From assembly GCA_964575605.1 (NCBI GenBank), contig CAZNRN010000005.1:62001-126000 (forward strand): 64,000 bases of DNA, in the 5' to 3' direction. This stretch comes from JAPWJZ01 sp964575605 (lineage in GTDB: Bacteria > Pseudomonadota > Alphaproteobacteria > Micavibrionales > UBA2020). The notes below the pieces were generated by a model. It was not told the origin of the DNA, searched no databases, and was given only the letters and a program-made list of their open reading frames with translations. Both the position numbers and the translations under genes were made by a program. This document shows positions 9,173-17,685 of this stretch, piece by piece. How positions within the stretch are numbered: position 1 is the stretch's first letter; each line of letters starts with the position of its first letter.

Positions 9173-9670
9173 TTAAGACGCCAGTTTGCCCGGCAGCTCG
9201 TCGATCGCTTCTTCGACGAGTTTGGCGCTGCGCTTGGAGAGCGTTTCCAGCAGCACGATCTCGGCCGATTTGGCGGCGATGTCGGCGGCCTGGTTGCGCA
9301 GCTCGGTCACGGCGGCGGCTTCTGCGCGCTTGATGCGCTCCAGCAGCAGCTCTTCCTTGCGGGAGAGCTGGTCAGAGAGCTTCTGCTCCGCTTCCTTCTG
9401 GATGCGGACGGCGGTTTCCTTGGCGCTGTCGATGATTTTCTGCGAGGTCTGGATGGCGTCGCGGTGGTTCTTCTGTGCTTCGGCCAGCATTTCCTGCGCC
9501 TGCGCCTTCAGCGCCTCGGCTTCTTCCAGGTTCGCCTTGATTTTGGCGGTGCGGGCGTCGAGCATCGCCAGCACGGGCTTGCGCGCCAGCTTGAACGCGA
9601 CCACGACGAAGAGGACGGTGGAAAGGGCGACCCAGAACGTCGGGTCGTTGAGCGAGCCGATGGGAGCCAT
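9173..9670 (-). CDS. atpF: F0F1 ATP synthase subunit b
   Basis: Subunit b forms the peripheral stalk that holds F1 to Fo. The 165-residue product has one membrane helix (about residues 11-28, FWVALSTVLFVVVAFKLA) followed by ARKPVLAMLDAR and a long charged coiled coil rich in Ala, Glu, Lys and Gln. It starts within the TAATG overlap with the b' gene, so translation is probably coupled. The order atpI-atpB-atpE-atpF'-atpF is the usual alphaproteobacterial Fo operon. The F1 genes are not in this window, as is common in this class. Confidence 0.95.
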   Translation of the reverse strand: MAPIGSLNDPTFWVALSTVLFVVVAFKLARKPVLAMLDARTAKIKANLEEAEALKAQAQEMLAEAQKNHRDAIQTSQKIIDSAKETAVRIQKEAEQKLSDQLSRKEELLLERIKRAEAAAVTELRNQAADIAAKSAEIVLLETLSKRSAKLVEEAIDELPGKLAS

Positions 9671-10422
9671 TACGCGGCCTCCTTCTTCATGACGGTGGTG
9701 ACGGCCTTTTTCGTGTCGGTCTTGGTGACCGTCACGCCGGAGACCTTGCCGACGATTTCAACCGCGATTTCGGCGGAAACATCGGCGATGGACGACAGCG
9801 CATCGGCCTTGGCTTTCTCGATCGCCTGTTCGGCGGTGGCGACGCGCTTGCGTGCGTGCTCCCCGAACTTGGCGTTCTCGGCGTTGATGCGGTCGCTGAT
9901 TTCCTGCTCGGCCTGCATCAGCGCTTCCTGCGCCGAGGCGCGGGCTTTCGCGATGGAGGCTTCGTAGGCCGCTTTCACGTCCTCGGCTTCCTTCTGCATC
10001 TGCGCGGCCTGCGAAAGGTTGCCCTCCTGCTGCGCCGCGCGCGTCTCGATGACTTCGGCGACGCCCGGCAGGGCGACCTTGGACATCAGGACGTAGAGCA
10101 GCACGAAGGATACCACCAGCCAGAAAATCTGGCTGGGGTAAGTATCGACCTTCAGCTGCGGGAAGCCGACATTTTCTTCGTGGCCGCCAGCTTCGCCGTG
10201 TCCTTCACCCGACACAGCAGCACCCTCATGCTCGCCCTCGGCTGCCGGCATCATCCTGTCCTCTTCGCCCGCGGCGGTCTGCACCGCGGTGTAGGGGATG
10301 GGCGAGCCGTAATCGCCGGCCGGCCCGTCATGCGCCGCGCGCGCCGGTGCGGATGAAACCGCAGCGACAGCCACGAAGGCAATCAGGGCAAAGGACATAT
10401 CAATCAGCCGGCGATGGAGCAT
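9670..10422 (-). CDS. atpF': F0F1 ATP synthase subunit b' with N-terminal extension
   Basis: This is the second peripheral-stalk subunit. The membrane helix and stalk begin near residue 95 (QIFWLVVSFVLLYVLMSKVALP) and the remaining coiled coil is typical of b'. The preceding 90 residues are unusual. They contain a signal-peptide-like start (MSFALIAFVAVAAVSSAPARA) and then a hydrophilic linker rich in Glu, Gly and His (EGEHEGAAVSGEGHGEAGGHEE). Most b' subunits of about 160-200 residues have only a short leader. The extension may be cleaved or may lie in the periplasm. The gene overlaps atpF by one base and lies 35 bases after atpE. Confidence 0.93.
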   Translation of the reverse strand: MLHRRLIDMSFALIAFVAVAAVSSAPARAAHDGPAGDYGSPIPYTAVQTAAGEEDRMMPAAEGEHEGAAVSGEGHGEAGGHEENVGFPQLKVDTYPSQIFWLVVSFVLLYVLMSKVALPGVAEVIETRAAQQEGNLSQAAQMQKEAEDVKAAYEASIAKARASAQEALMQAEQEISDRINAENAKFGEHARKRVATAEQAIEKAKADALSSIADVSAEIAVEIVGKVSGVTVTKTDTKKAVTTVMKKEAA

Positions 10423-10457
10423 GGTCGTTTCCTGTTGGATTTGGCCGTGTCGTTAAA

Positions 10458-10685
10458 TCAGACGACGAAGAGCAGCAGCAGCGCGACGACGAGCGCGAAG
10501 AGGGCGATAGCCTCGACGAGCGCGAAGTACATGAAGCCGGTGCCTTTCACTGCGTCAGCCATCGAAGGGTTGCGGCCCATGACGGTGATGATGCTGCCGA
10601 AGAGGTTGCCGAGGCCGAGGCCGACGCCCAGGAGCGGGATAACCGCGAGGCCTGCGCCGATGTATTTTGCTGCGATGGGATCCAT
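10458..10685 (-). CDS. atpE: F0F1 ATP synthase subunit c
   Basis: The 75-residue proteolipid forms the rotor ring. It has two hydrophobic helices joined by the polar loop GRNPSMADAVKG. The proton-binding carboxylate is Glu in FALVEAIALFALVVALL on helix 2. No sodium-ring signature is seen (there is no Gln/Ser ligand pattern on helix 1), so proton coupling is expected. It lies 46 bases after atpB, the usual larger gap before this highly translated gene. Confidence 0.97.
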   Translation of the reverse strand: MDPIAAKYIGAGLAVIPLLGVGLGLGNLFGSIITVMGRNPSMADAVKGTGFMYFALVEAIALFALVVALLLLFVV

Positions 10686-10731
10686 GTTTATCTTCCTTTT
10701 CTTTGGTTGTGGTTTGGTTTGTTAAACTTCT

Positions 10732-11472
10732 TTAGTGCAATTCAATCGCGTCCTTGAGGTAGATGGAGGTCAGGACGGCGAAAACGTAAGCCTGGATGAA
10801 GGCGATCATCAGCTCGAGGCCGATCAGCGCCGTGTTCACCACGAGCGGCAGTATGCTGAGCACAGCGCCGAAGGTGATCGCGATCAGCGACACGCTGAAA
10901 CCGGCGAAGACTTTCAGCATCGTGTGGCCCGCCGTCATGTTGGCGAAGAGACGGACAGAGAGGCTGAGAGGGCGCGAGAGGTAAGAGATCACCTCGATGA
11001 TGATGATAAAGGGCGCCATCCACACGGGGATGCCCGCGGGCAGGAAGAGCGAGAAGAAGTGCAGCCCGTGCTTCACCAGGCCAACCAGCGTCGCGAGCGT
11101 GAACACGATCATCGCCAGCACGCCCGTCACGATGATGTGCGAGGTATAGGTGAAGGAGTAGGGGATCATGCCCAGAAGGTTACCCATCAGCACGATCATG
11201 AAAAGCGAGAAGACGAAGGGGAAATAGTTCTTTGCTTCACCCTTGAGGTTGTCCTTGGTGATGCCGAACACCAGTTCGTACAGCATTTCCGAGATGTTCT
11301 GCCAGCGGCCGGGCACCAGCGATTTCTTGCGGACCGAGAGGGTCATGAGCGCGGTGGTGAGCACGACGGCGATGAGCATCCACAGCGCCGACTGCGTGAA
11401 GGAAATGTTATAGCCCGCGATGTTCAGCGGAACGAGTTCCTTGATGACGAACTGGTGAAGAGGACTTGCCAC
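10732..11472 (-). CDS. atpB: F0F1 ATP synthase subunit a
   Basis: Subunit a forms the proton half-channels against the c ring. The 246-residue product has five or six membrane helices. The essential arginine lies in the SLSVRLFANMTAGH motif, and the last helices (LELMIAFIQAYVFAVLTSIYLKDAIELH) match the conserved C-terminal region. It follows atpI by five bases. Confidence 0.97.
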   Translation of the reverse strand: MASPLHQFVIKELVPLNIAGYNISFTQSALWMLIAVVLTTALMTLSVRKKSLVPGRWQNISEMLYELVFGITKDNLKGEAKNYFPFVFSLFMIVLMGNLLGMIPYSFTYTSHIIVTGVLAMIVFTLATLVGLVKHGLHFFSLFLPAGIPVWMAPFIIIIEVISYLSRPLSLSVRLFANMTAGHTMLKVFAGFSVSLIAITFGAVLSILPLVVNTALIGLELMIAFIQAYVFAVLTSIYLKDAIELH

Positions 11473-11477
11473 GCGAT

Positions 11478-11825
11478 TTATTCCCTTTTGTTCCCCGTAT
11501 CCCCGGGCCCTTCGTTTTTATCCGGCCTGAAACCCACCTTGTTATCCTGCCCCATTTCGGCGCGGTAGATGTTCAGGACCCCCGCCGCAAAGCCTGCAAA
11601 CAAAAGCAGGATCATGAACAGGGGCATCGTATGCAGCCATTTGTCGAGCCCGTATCCCAGCGCCCCGCCGACGATAACCCCCGCGGCAAGGTCCGTGGCG
11701 GCGCGTGCCGCCCGGGAGGCTCCCGTCGACGTGCTTCCGAAAACGGGGCGCGCGGCGGTCTCCTGGCTTTGCTTCGCCTGGGCTTCCTTGATTTTCCTGT
11801 CGAGTTCTTCAGGCGAAAGTGTCAT
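11478..11825 (-). CDS. atpI: ATP synthase protein I (AtpI-like assembly factor)
   Basis: This is the first gene of the Fo operon. The start MTLSPEELDRKI has AAGGGA about eight bases upstream, which excludes an arginine-rich upstream stretch. The 115-residue product has a charged N-terminus and then two membrane helices (DLAAGVIVGGALGYGLDKWL and MPLFMILLLFAGFAAGVLNIY). This is the pattern of alphaproteobacterial AtpI, which helps assemble the c ring and may carry magnesium. Confidence 0.9.
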   Translation of the reverse strand: MTLSPEELDRKIKEAQAKQSQETAARPVFGSTSTGASRAARAATDLAAGVIVGGALGYGLDKWLHTMPLFMILLLFAGFAAGVLNIYRAEMGQDNKVGFRPDKNEGPGDTGNKRE

Positions 11826-11910
11826 CCGGGAATCCCTTGCTCGGCGAGGGGAAAATACGAAACTGGGGTACAAACTGTCAATATTATACTGTGGCGCAGG
11901 AGGGGCTATT

Positions 11911-11970
11911 TATTATGGTAATTATAACCAGATTTACATAGTTGACGAAATCCTGGGCAGGCGGCATAGA
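11911..11970 (+). promoter_or_regulatory. Promoter with 11-base element, upstream of 12015 gene
   Basis: TTGACG (11942-11947), a 17-base spacer and CATAGA (11965-11970) form a moderate promoter. GATTTACATAG directly precedes the -35 box. Further upstream, TATTATGGTAA (11911-11921) is the exact reverse complement of TTACCATAATA, found before the gene at 17980, and is also present at 38011-38021. Confidence 0.5.
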
Positions 11971-12014
11971 TGCCCGCAGTCCCCATTTAAAAACAATCCA
12001 TTGGAGCGTGCAGA

Positions 12015-12347
12015 ATGAAAAACAAGGTTTATTCAATCACCGTCGATTTCACCGGCACCAGCTGGCCAGAGGCCTGCGAGAAGACCTCGAAGCTGGACGC
12101 CGATATCCAGCGCCTCGCGAAAAAGTCGGGCGAAGACGTCCATATGCACCAGTACCGCGAACCCATGCTGGGCGCGCCGGTCGTGCTGGTCGAATGCTCG
12201 GAGGCTTTCCTTGAAAAGATCAAGCGCCTCCCGCTGTTCGACACTGCGTTGCCCGCCGACCCGAAAATCACCATCCGCCGCACCGATGCGCCGCAGATCG
12301 AGCCGCCGGAATCAAGAGGCCCCGGGCACAAAGGCCCGCGCTGCTGA
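12015..12347 (+). CDS. Small hypothetical protein
   Basis: The product has 110 residues. TTGGAGCG gives a ribosome site about eight bases before the ATG. Residues 1-85 look like a compact alpha/beta fold: strand KVYSITVDF, helix SWPEACEKTSKLDADIQRLA, strand DVHMHQY, strand VVLVECS, helix EAFLEKIKRL. The tail is Pro/Arg-rich with a C-terminal Cys. No family is recognised. A strong terminator follows. The upstream element links it by sequence to the LNF-motif promoters. Confidence 0.6.
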   Translation: MKNKVYSITVDFTGTSWPEACEKTSKLDADIQRLAKKSGEDVHMHQYREPMLGAPVVLVECSEAFLEKIKRLPLFDTALPADPKITIRRTDAPQIEPPESRGPGHKGPRC

Positions 12348-12364
12348 TTTTTCCGCCACAATAA

Positions 12365-12406
12365 AAAACGGCACCCGCCCTTTGAAAGGCGGGTGCCGTT
12401 TTTTTA
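12365..12406. terminator. Bidirectional rho-independent terminator
   Basis: The stem AACGGCACCCGCC pairs with GGCGGGTGCCGTT around a short CTTTGAAA loop. An A-run lies on the left and seven T on the right. It separates two convergent genes. Confidence 0.93.
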
Positions 12407-12421
12407 GTTCAGGGTGCGTTG

Positions 12422-12808
12422 TTATTCTTCGCCGCCCGGGCCTTCACCGCCGGGACCACCGGGGCCGCGGCCTTCACCGCCGCCGCGTTTGCCCCAGCCG
12501 CCCTTGCCGCCGCCCTTGCCGCCGTGGGGATGGCAGGCTTTCATGGCTTCGAAGTCGGCTGCTTTCTCGACGCAGGCCAGATGTTCCTTGATTTTAGCGA
12601 TGCGCTTGGCCTTGAACTCGCCGAACTTTTCTTTCTTCTGTTCTTCGCTCATGCCTTCCCATTTGCCGCGGCCTTCACCGCCACCCTGGGGGCCTGATCC
12701 TTGTGCGGGGGGCGCGCCGGGTGGCGGGCCGCCGGCGCCGTCTTCAGCGAAGGCGGCTGAAGTGGACAGCAGCAGTGCGACAGCAAGGACAGGAAGAAGG
12801 CGTTTCAT
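12422..12808 (-). CDS. Secreted Gly/Pro-rich small protein
   Basis: The product has 128 residues. It has a clear signal peptide (MKRLLPVLAVALLLSTSAAFA, cleavage after AFA). A Pro/Gly linker follows, then a helical core with two cysteines (KIKEHLACVEKAADFEAMKAC) that could form a disulphide, and a Gly-rich tail ending GPGGEGPGGEE. AAAGGAAAT lies before the ATG. The core resembles small periplasmic proteins of the Spy/CpxP size class only in general character, so no family is assigned. Confidence 0.7.
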   Translation of the reverse strand: MKRLLPVLAVALLLSTSAAFAEDGAGGPPPGAPPAQGSGPQGGGEGRGKWEGMSEEQKKEKFGEFKAKRIAKIKEHLACVEKAADFEAMKACHPHGGKGGGKGGWGKRGGGEGRGPGGPGGEGPGGEE

Positions 12809-12938
12809 GGGTAATTTCCTTTCAAGGATGTTGAAGTATTTCGATTTTATGGCCGCCCGAGGGCCGTATCTGGTGATGTAACGGGGCAGGGAACCAAAAC
12901 CCTGCGCACCAATTTACACGGCCTGCTTTAAGGATTTA

Positions 12939-13982
12939 TTAAGCCTGCCGGACGGCGGCTGCCTTCTTGATCTGGTTCATCTGCTCGAGGGTATAGAGCG
13001 GGATGATATCGGTGAATTGCTGCAGCGATATAAAATGCACCGCAGCCGATGTTTTATGCCCGCCGCCCTTCATGCCCTTGTGGGCGCAGAGGAATTCCGC
13101 GATTTTGCTGGCGTCCGGCTCGCCGTCGGAGCGGATGCTCATGGTGACCGAACCGTTGCCCTGCACATACCACGCGAAAGCCATGCCAAGGCCCGTGCGG
13201 TCGCCCTGTTCGCGCAGATAGTCGGAAATATGGCGGCCGAAATTCTGCACGTCGGCGTTGATGACGGGCACCCAGATAACCTCCGCACCCGTTACCGCCA
13301 GGCGCGTGTACATGATGTTGTCGGTCAGTTTCTGGATGCGGTTGGCCTGGTCGGACAAAATGCTCTGCCCGCCCACCACCATTTCGTGCATCGACATCGT
13401 CGACAGTTCCTGAAAACCGTAAAAGGCGTCGGCGATGTTCTTGATGGGTTTTGAATCGATCATCGCGGCGGCGGCAAGGTCGCGTTCTTCCTTGATATCC
13501 TTTGCGATGTCCATCTTGGCGATCAGTTTCAGGAATTCTGGCTTGCCCCGTTCGGGCAGCAGTACTTCCCAGACCATGTTCGCGGCAGAAGGATGGTCGG
13601 CGTCAAACTGCAGCGACAATTTCGGCGCCTGCGCATCCTGTGGCGGCTGGTAGCCTGCGAATATGTCTGCGGCGCTTTTGTGATGGTCGATGACGGTCAC
13701 GGATTTCGCGGGGGGCAGGCCGGATGTGAGCGGCGCCATTATCGCATCAAGCAGGGTTTTCGACGGTGCGACATCGACGAAGAAAACTTCGGTGCCGGCA
13801 TCGAGTTCGCGGCGGATTTTTTCCTCGGCAGCGGGGATGTCGTGGTGGCCGAGCGGGATATAGGAGACGTGCACGTTTTCCTGCAGCCCGAACCGTTGTT
13901 CAAAAGCCCAGGCAGAGGCGAGGCCGTCGATGCAGGCTTCGTGATAGACGACGACAAGGTGTTTACGGTCGGGTGGGGACAA
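12939..13982 (-). CDS. DHH/DHHA1-type phosphoesterase (copy 1)
   Basis: This is a predicted metal-dependent phosphoesterase. The motifs are HEACIDGLASAW near residue 14, the metal-ligand FFVDVAPS, the signature VIDHHKS and the DHHA1 substrate motif GGGHKTSAAVHF near the C-terminus. A TTG start at 13982 is chosen. AGAAAGG lies six bases upstream, and the resulting N-terminus (MSPPDRKHLVVVYHEACIDG) aligns residue for residue with copy 2 at 16760 (MASKTGKPLIIVHHAKCIDG). The product has 347 residues. Related proteins act on short oligonucleotides, cyclic dinucleotides or polyphosphate; the substrate here is unknown. The two copies lie on either side of an ankyrin-repeat gene. Confidence 0.85.
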   Translation of the reverse strand: MSPPDRKHLVVVYHEACIDGLASAWAFEQRFGLQENVHVSYIPLGHHDIPAAEEKIRRELDAGTEVFFVDVAPSKTLLDAIMAPLTSGLPPAKSVTVIDHHKSAADIFAGYQPPQDAQAPKLSLQFDADHPSAANMVWEVLLPERGKPEFLKLIAKMDIAKDIKEERDLAAAAMIDSKPIKNIADAFYGFQELSTMSMHEMVVGGQSILSDQANRIQKLTDNIMYTRLAVTGAEVIWVPVINADVQNFGRHISDYLREQGDRTGLGMAFAWYVQGNGSVTMSIRSDGEPDASKIAEFLCAHKGMKGGGHKTSAAVHFISLQQFTDIIPLYTLEQMNQIKKAAAVRQA

Positions 13983-14054
13983 GGCGCGCCTTTCTAAGTG
14001 CAATTCGCATCGTAATCAGCGGTTTATGCCGAGTCAATTTTAGGGGCTGGGGGA

Positions 14055-14083
14055 TTGACTTTGATATGGCAATGCCGCACTAT
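14055..14083 (+). promoter_or_regulatory. Candidate promoter of the ankyrin gene
   Basis: TTGACT (14055-14060), 17 bases and CACTAT (14078-14083) would start transcription near 14090. That lies just before the GGAAAG ribosome site (14104-14109) and a GTG at 14118. The fit decides between possible starts for the gene. Confidence 0.4.
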
Positions 14084-14117
14084 GGCAACCCTAATTCAAT
14101 TTTGGAAAGAAAACTCC

Positions 14118-15662
14118 GTGTTCGGCCTCAGCCAGAGGGAAAAAGACGATGCCCTGTTCCATGCCCTTTACTACGGCAGGGTGAACCAGGTTATCAAGGC
14201 GCTCGAGAAGGGCGCCAACCCGAACTACGACAATCGTGATTACGGCGCGCCTATCATCCACGCCTGCCGCATGCGCGACGAAGACACGCGTGCGGCCTGC
14301 ATCGAAGCGCTGCTGGCCAAGGGCGCGGATGTGAAGAAAACCGACGGCGAGGGGCAGACGGCGCTGCACTGCGTGATGATGCGCGGTTACGGCAGCCTCG
14401 AAGGCCTTGAAAAACTGCTGGCCGCGGGCGCCGAAGTCGATGCGCGCGACCGTGCGGGCAATACGCCCCTGATGGTCGCCATGAACAATGGTTTGTGGGA
14501 ATGCGCGGAAAAGCTGCTGGCCGTGGGTGCCGACCCGAAAGCGCAGAACAAGTCCGGCCGCACGATGCTGATGGCAGCGATCGAGCGTAACGCCCCCATA
14601 ACCCTGCTTGATAAGTTGCAGGGGCAAGATGTGAATAAGGCGGAGAAGGGCGGGCAGCCGCCCCTCGTGCGCGCAACCGTGAACGGCAGCAAGAAAAATA
14701 TTTCATGGCTGCTGAAACAGCCGCGCATCGAAATCGACAAGCCGGGCCCTATCGAGCCGTCTAACGACCGCGGGCCGACGGTCAACCGCTCTGCGCTGCA
14801 GCAGGCTGTTGTGCTGGATAAGAAGGAATTGTGCGAAGTGCTGCTGCAGGCGGGCGCGAAAGTCGATCTGGCCGACGGGCAGGGGCAGACGCCGCTCTGC
14901 GCCGCGGTCGCCGCCGACAACCATGACATGGTCGAACTGCTGGTGAAGGGCAAGGCGAAACTCTCGCTGCCCGGGATTGGCGGACAGGCCGCGCTGGAGA
15001 TTGCGGCGCGCAACGGGTCTATCCGCATGGTGAAAACGCTGCTGACAGCCGCTGAAGCCGCGAACGAAAAACTGGCGCTGGAACCGGCGCTCACCGCCGC
15101 CGCCGAAAAAGGCCATGGCCGTGTGCTTGAATTGCTGATTACCGCGGGCGGTGACGTGAATGCTGCTGACGACGATGCGCGCACGCCCTTGATGAAGGCG
15201 GCGCTGAGCGACCAGATTGAAGTTTTGTCGATACTGGTGAAGGCCGGCGCCAAAACGGACGCCGCCGACCGCCACGGCATGCAGGCCTATGACCATGCCG
15301 TCAGCAACGGCAAAGGCAAGGCAAAGGAATATCTGTCACGCTACCGCAGCGGCAAGGTGAAGGCTGATACCCCCGCCCCCACAACGACTGTGTCCGATGA
15401 TTACCGCTTCACGCGCCTGAACGACCATAGCCTCGAGGTGAGGGAAGGCGAGAGCCTGACCATGACCTTCAACTTCTGGACGCAGCAGGTGATTTTCCGG
15501 GACACCGAACGCCCCGCGCCGGTCACCGTGCAGAATTTCGGCGAAATCCAGCGTCAGGAAGCGATCGAGGAGGCTTACCGCAAGCTGAAAGAGCTTGGCG
15601 GCAACCCGCCGGAACCCGGTACGCTGTCGGTTGCGAAGCGGCTTTCAATCCAGAAACCCTGA
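14118..15662 (+). CDS. Ankyrin-repeat protein
   Basis: The product has about 514 residues. Some ten ankyrin repeats can be seen between residues 10 and 410 (GANPNYDNRDYGAPIIHACR, GQTALHCVMMRG, AGNTPLMVAMNNG, GQTPLCAAVAADN, DARTPLMKAALSD), an interaction scaffold. A separate C-terminal part (about 415-514) contains strand patterns (DYRFTRLNDHSLEVREGESL) and ends in KRLSIQKP. The GTG at 14118 is preferred because GGAAAG precedes it by eight bases and a promoter box overlaps the alternatives (ATG 14082, TTG 14055). There is no signal peptide. Its DHH-phosphoesterase neighbours on both sides face the other way. Confidence 0.85.
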   Translation: MFGLSQREKDDALFHALYYGRVNQVIKALEKGANPNYDNRDYGAPIIHACRMRDEDTRAACIEALLAKGADVKKTDGEGQTALHCVMMRGYGSLEGLEKLLAAGAEVDARDRAGNTPLMVAMNNGLWECAEKLLAVGADPKAQNKSGRTMLMAAIERNAPITLLDKLQGQDVNKAEKGGQPPLVRATVNGSKKNISWLLKQPRIEIDKPGPIEPSNDRGPTVNRSALQQAVVLDKKELCEVLLQAGAKVDLADGQGQTPLCAAVAADNHDMVELLVKGKAKLSLPGIGGQAALEIAARNGSIRMVKTLLTAAEAANEKLALEPALTAAAEKGHGRVLELLITAGGDVNAADDDARTPLMKAALSDQIEVLSILVKAGAKTDAADRHGMQAYDHAVSNGKGKAKEYLSRYRSGKVKADTPAPTTTVSDDYRFTRLNDHSLEVREGESLTMTFNFWTQQVIFRDTERPAPVTVQNFGEIQRQEAIEEAYRKLKELGGNPPEPGTLSVAKRLSIQKP

Positions 15663-15665
15663 AAT

Positions 15666-16760
15666 TTAATGTAAGAACTTCTGCGGCGGCTGCGGCGAGA
15701 TGGGCGTGCTCTTGGCGGCAGGTTCGCGGCCCTTGATCATGGCCTCGCCAAAAGGCATATGGCGTGCGAATTCGAAAATGGATTTGAAATGCACCGCGCC
15801 CGCGCCGTCATGGCCGCCGCCGGTGCAGCCCATGGTGTTGCGCAGGTGTTCGCAGATGAGGCTGGCGTCAGGGTCGCCGTTGGTGCGGATGCTCATCGTG
15901 ACCGCGCCGTTTTTCTGCGCATACCAGGCAAGGGCGACGCCGGAACCCGCTTCCTGCCCCGCTGCGGTCAGCACTTCGGAGATCTGGCGGCCGTATTGCT
16001 TGACGTCCGCGTTGACGATGGCGACTTTCTGCGGAGGCTGGCCGGGCAGGATCTGCAGTTCCATCACCGCCGCGTTCTCCATCATCTTGTCGATGCGTGA
16101 TTTCTGGTCGGTCGCGAGGTGCCGTCCGTCCGCCGCCATCTCGTTGAATGTCTGTGAGGCAAGGCCGCGCAGCGTGTCGAAGGCCTTTGCGGTGGTGCCG
16201 ATATCCTGCATGTCGATATAGGCGGCAGCCGCGAAGGCGTCTGGCGTCGTCAGGCCTTTCGCGTCTCCGTCCATCATATTAATGACGTCCAGCACCGGCG
16301 GCGCTTTTTCATCCGGCAGCATTTCGCTCCAGACCATGCGCGCGGCGGAGTGCACGTTGGGGTCGAGCACGATGTTCAGCCCTGGCTGCGACCCTTCGAC
16401 CGTTGGCGGAAAATAGTTTTTCAGCGCGCGCGTTTCCGTTTCGTGGTGGTCCATGACGCTGATGCTCTCGACCTTGGCCTGTCCATCCTTGCCCGGCGTC
16501 ATCAGTTCGTCGAGGAATTCGCGGCTGGGGGCGACATCGACGAAATATAGCAGCGCGCCGGTTTTAAGTGCGGCGCGGATTTGTTCTTCGGCTTCCTTGC
16601 GCTCGTGATGGGCGTAGGCGATGAAGGTGACATCGCGGCCCTTGCGGCCTTCGGGGGTGTCGACGCCGTGCGCCTTGGCCACGCACCACGCGCAGGCGGC
16701 GCCATCGATGCACTTGGCATGATGCACGATAATCAGCGGCTTGCCGGTTTTTGAGGCCAT
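15666..16760 (-). CDS. DHH/DHHA1-type phosphoesterase (copy 2)
   Basis: This 364-residue paralogue of the protein at 12939-13982 has the same motifs in order: HHAKCIDGAACAW, YFVDVAPSREFLDEL, VMDHHETE and CTGGGHDGAGAVHF. The metal-binding Asp and His residues are all present, so it should be active. The C-terminal tail (EPAAKSTPISPQPPQKFLH) is Pro-rich. It converges with the ankyrin gene, the stop codons being only three or four bases apart. GGGA lies five bases before the ATG. The two DHH copies probably arose by duplication, with the ankyrin gene caught or inserted between them. Confidence 0.85.
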   Translation of the reverse strand: MASKTGKPLIIVHHAKCIDGAACAWCVAKAHGVDTPEGRKGRDVTFIAYAHHERKEAEEQIRAALKTGALLYFVDVAPSREFLDELMTPGKDGQAKVESISVMDHHETETRALKNYFPPTVEGSQPGLNIVLDPNVHSAARMVWSEMLPDEKAPPVLDVINMMDGDAKGLTTPDAFAAAAYIDMQDIGTTAKAFDTLRGLASQTFNEMAADGRHLATDQKSRIDKMMENAAVMELQILPGQPPQKVAIVNADVKQYGRQISEVLTAAGQEAGSGVALAWYAQKNGAVTMSIRTNGDPDASLICEHLRNTMGCTGGGHDGAGAVHFKSIFEFARHMPFGEAMIKGREPAAKSTPISPQPPQKFLH

Positions 16761-16843
16761 AAATTCCCGTTTTTAAACTAGCTGCAGTCTAGCACGGCGC
16801 TTTTAAAGAGTGGTTAATATGTAAATTCAGTAATATCAGACAG

Positions 16844-17131
16844 TTACTTGGGATACCATTCGGCTTCATACAAAGCGCAATAACTACTGAGCTTAAAGGC
16901 AGCGCCAGCGCCCAAGGCTAGCGGCAAGGCCAGCAGCAGCATCGTAAATGTGCCTTCCTGCTGGCTGAAAAACCCGAGCCAGACCATCAACGCCGACAAC
17001 GCAGCCAGAATATAGCTCATGACGCGCATCACAATGCGGCCCGCCCGGCGCGCAACCGCGCTGCGCCCGAAACGCGCCAGCGCGTAGGAGAAAGCAAGCA
17101 GGGCAAGGAATGCGACAAGGTATTTTGTCAT
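16844..17131 (-). CDS. Small membrane protein
   Basis: The product has 95 residues. It starts in a TAATG overlap with the dcd stop, so translation is coupled. Three hydrophobic segments are visible: KYLVAFLALLAFSYALA, VMSYILAALSALMVWLGFF and FTMLLLALPLALGAGAAFKL. The C-terminus SSYCALYEAEWYPK is polar. No family is recognised. Confidence 0.7.
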   Translation of the reverse strand: MTKYLVAFLALLAFSYALARFGRSAVARRAGRIVMRVMSYILAALSALMVWLGFFSQQEGTFTMLLLALPLALGAGAAFKLSSYCALYEAEWYPK

Positions 17132-17685
17132 TACATTTTCGGCAGCGTGACGCCTTTTTGGCCCATGTACTTGCCGGCGCGGTCGGCGTAGGAGACTTCG
17201 CAGACGCCTTCGCCCTTGAAGAACAGGAACTGCGCGATGCCTTCGTTGGCATAGACTTTGGCGGGCAGGGGCGTGGTGTTGGAGATTTCCAGCGTCACTT
17301 GCCCTTCCCATTCGGGTTCAAGCGGCGTGACGTTGACGATCAGGCCGCAGCGCGCATAGGTGCTTTTGCCAAGGCAGACGACCAGCACATCGCGCGGCAC
17401 CTTGAACGTTTCCACTGTGCGGCACAGCACGAAGGAATTGGGCGGTATGATGCAGACGTCGGTCTTGCGCGTAACGAAGCTGGCGGGGTTGAACTGTTTC
17501 GGGTCGACGATGGCGTTGTCGACGTTGGTGAAAATCATGAATTCATCCGACAGGCGGCAGTCGTAGCCATAGGAGGACAGGCCGTAGGAGATAATGCCTT
17601 CGCGCTTGATGCGGTCCTCGAAGGGCGTGATCATGCCGTTTTCGAGCGCCTGCTCGCGGATCCATGTGTCAGGCATGATGCCCAT
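17131..17685 (-). CDS. dcd: dCTP deaminase
   Basis: The enzyme deaminates dCTP to dUTP for thymidylate synthesis. The 184-residue length is normal. Conserved parts include SYGLSSYGYDCRL near the N-terminus, the helix-strand segment with FVLCRTVETFKVP, then GKSTYARCGLIVNVTPLEPEWEGQ (seen in two pieces), which holds the substrate-binding Arg and the catalytic Glu, and the C-terminal GKYMGQKG. It overlaps a 47-codon gene upstream (TGATG) and a small membrane-protein gene downstream (TAATG). Confidence 0.96.
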   Translation of the reverse strand: MGIMPDTWIREQALENGMITPFEDRIKREGIISYGLSSYGYDCRLSDEFMIFTNVDNAIVDPKQFNPASFVTRKTDVCIIPPNSFVLCRTVETFKVPRDVLVVCLGKSTYARCGLIVNVTPLEPEWEGQVTLEISNTTPLPAKVYANEGIAQFLFFKGEGVCEVSYADRAGKYMGQKGVTLPKM

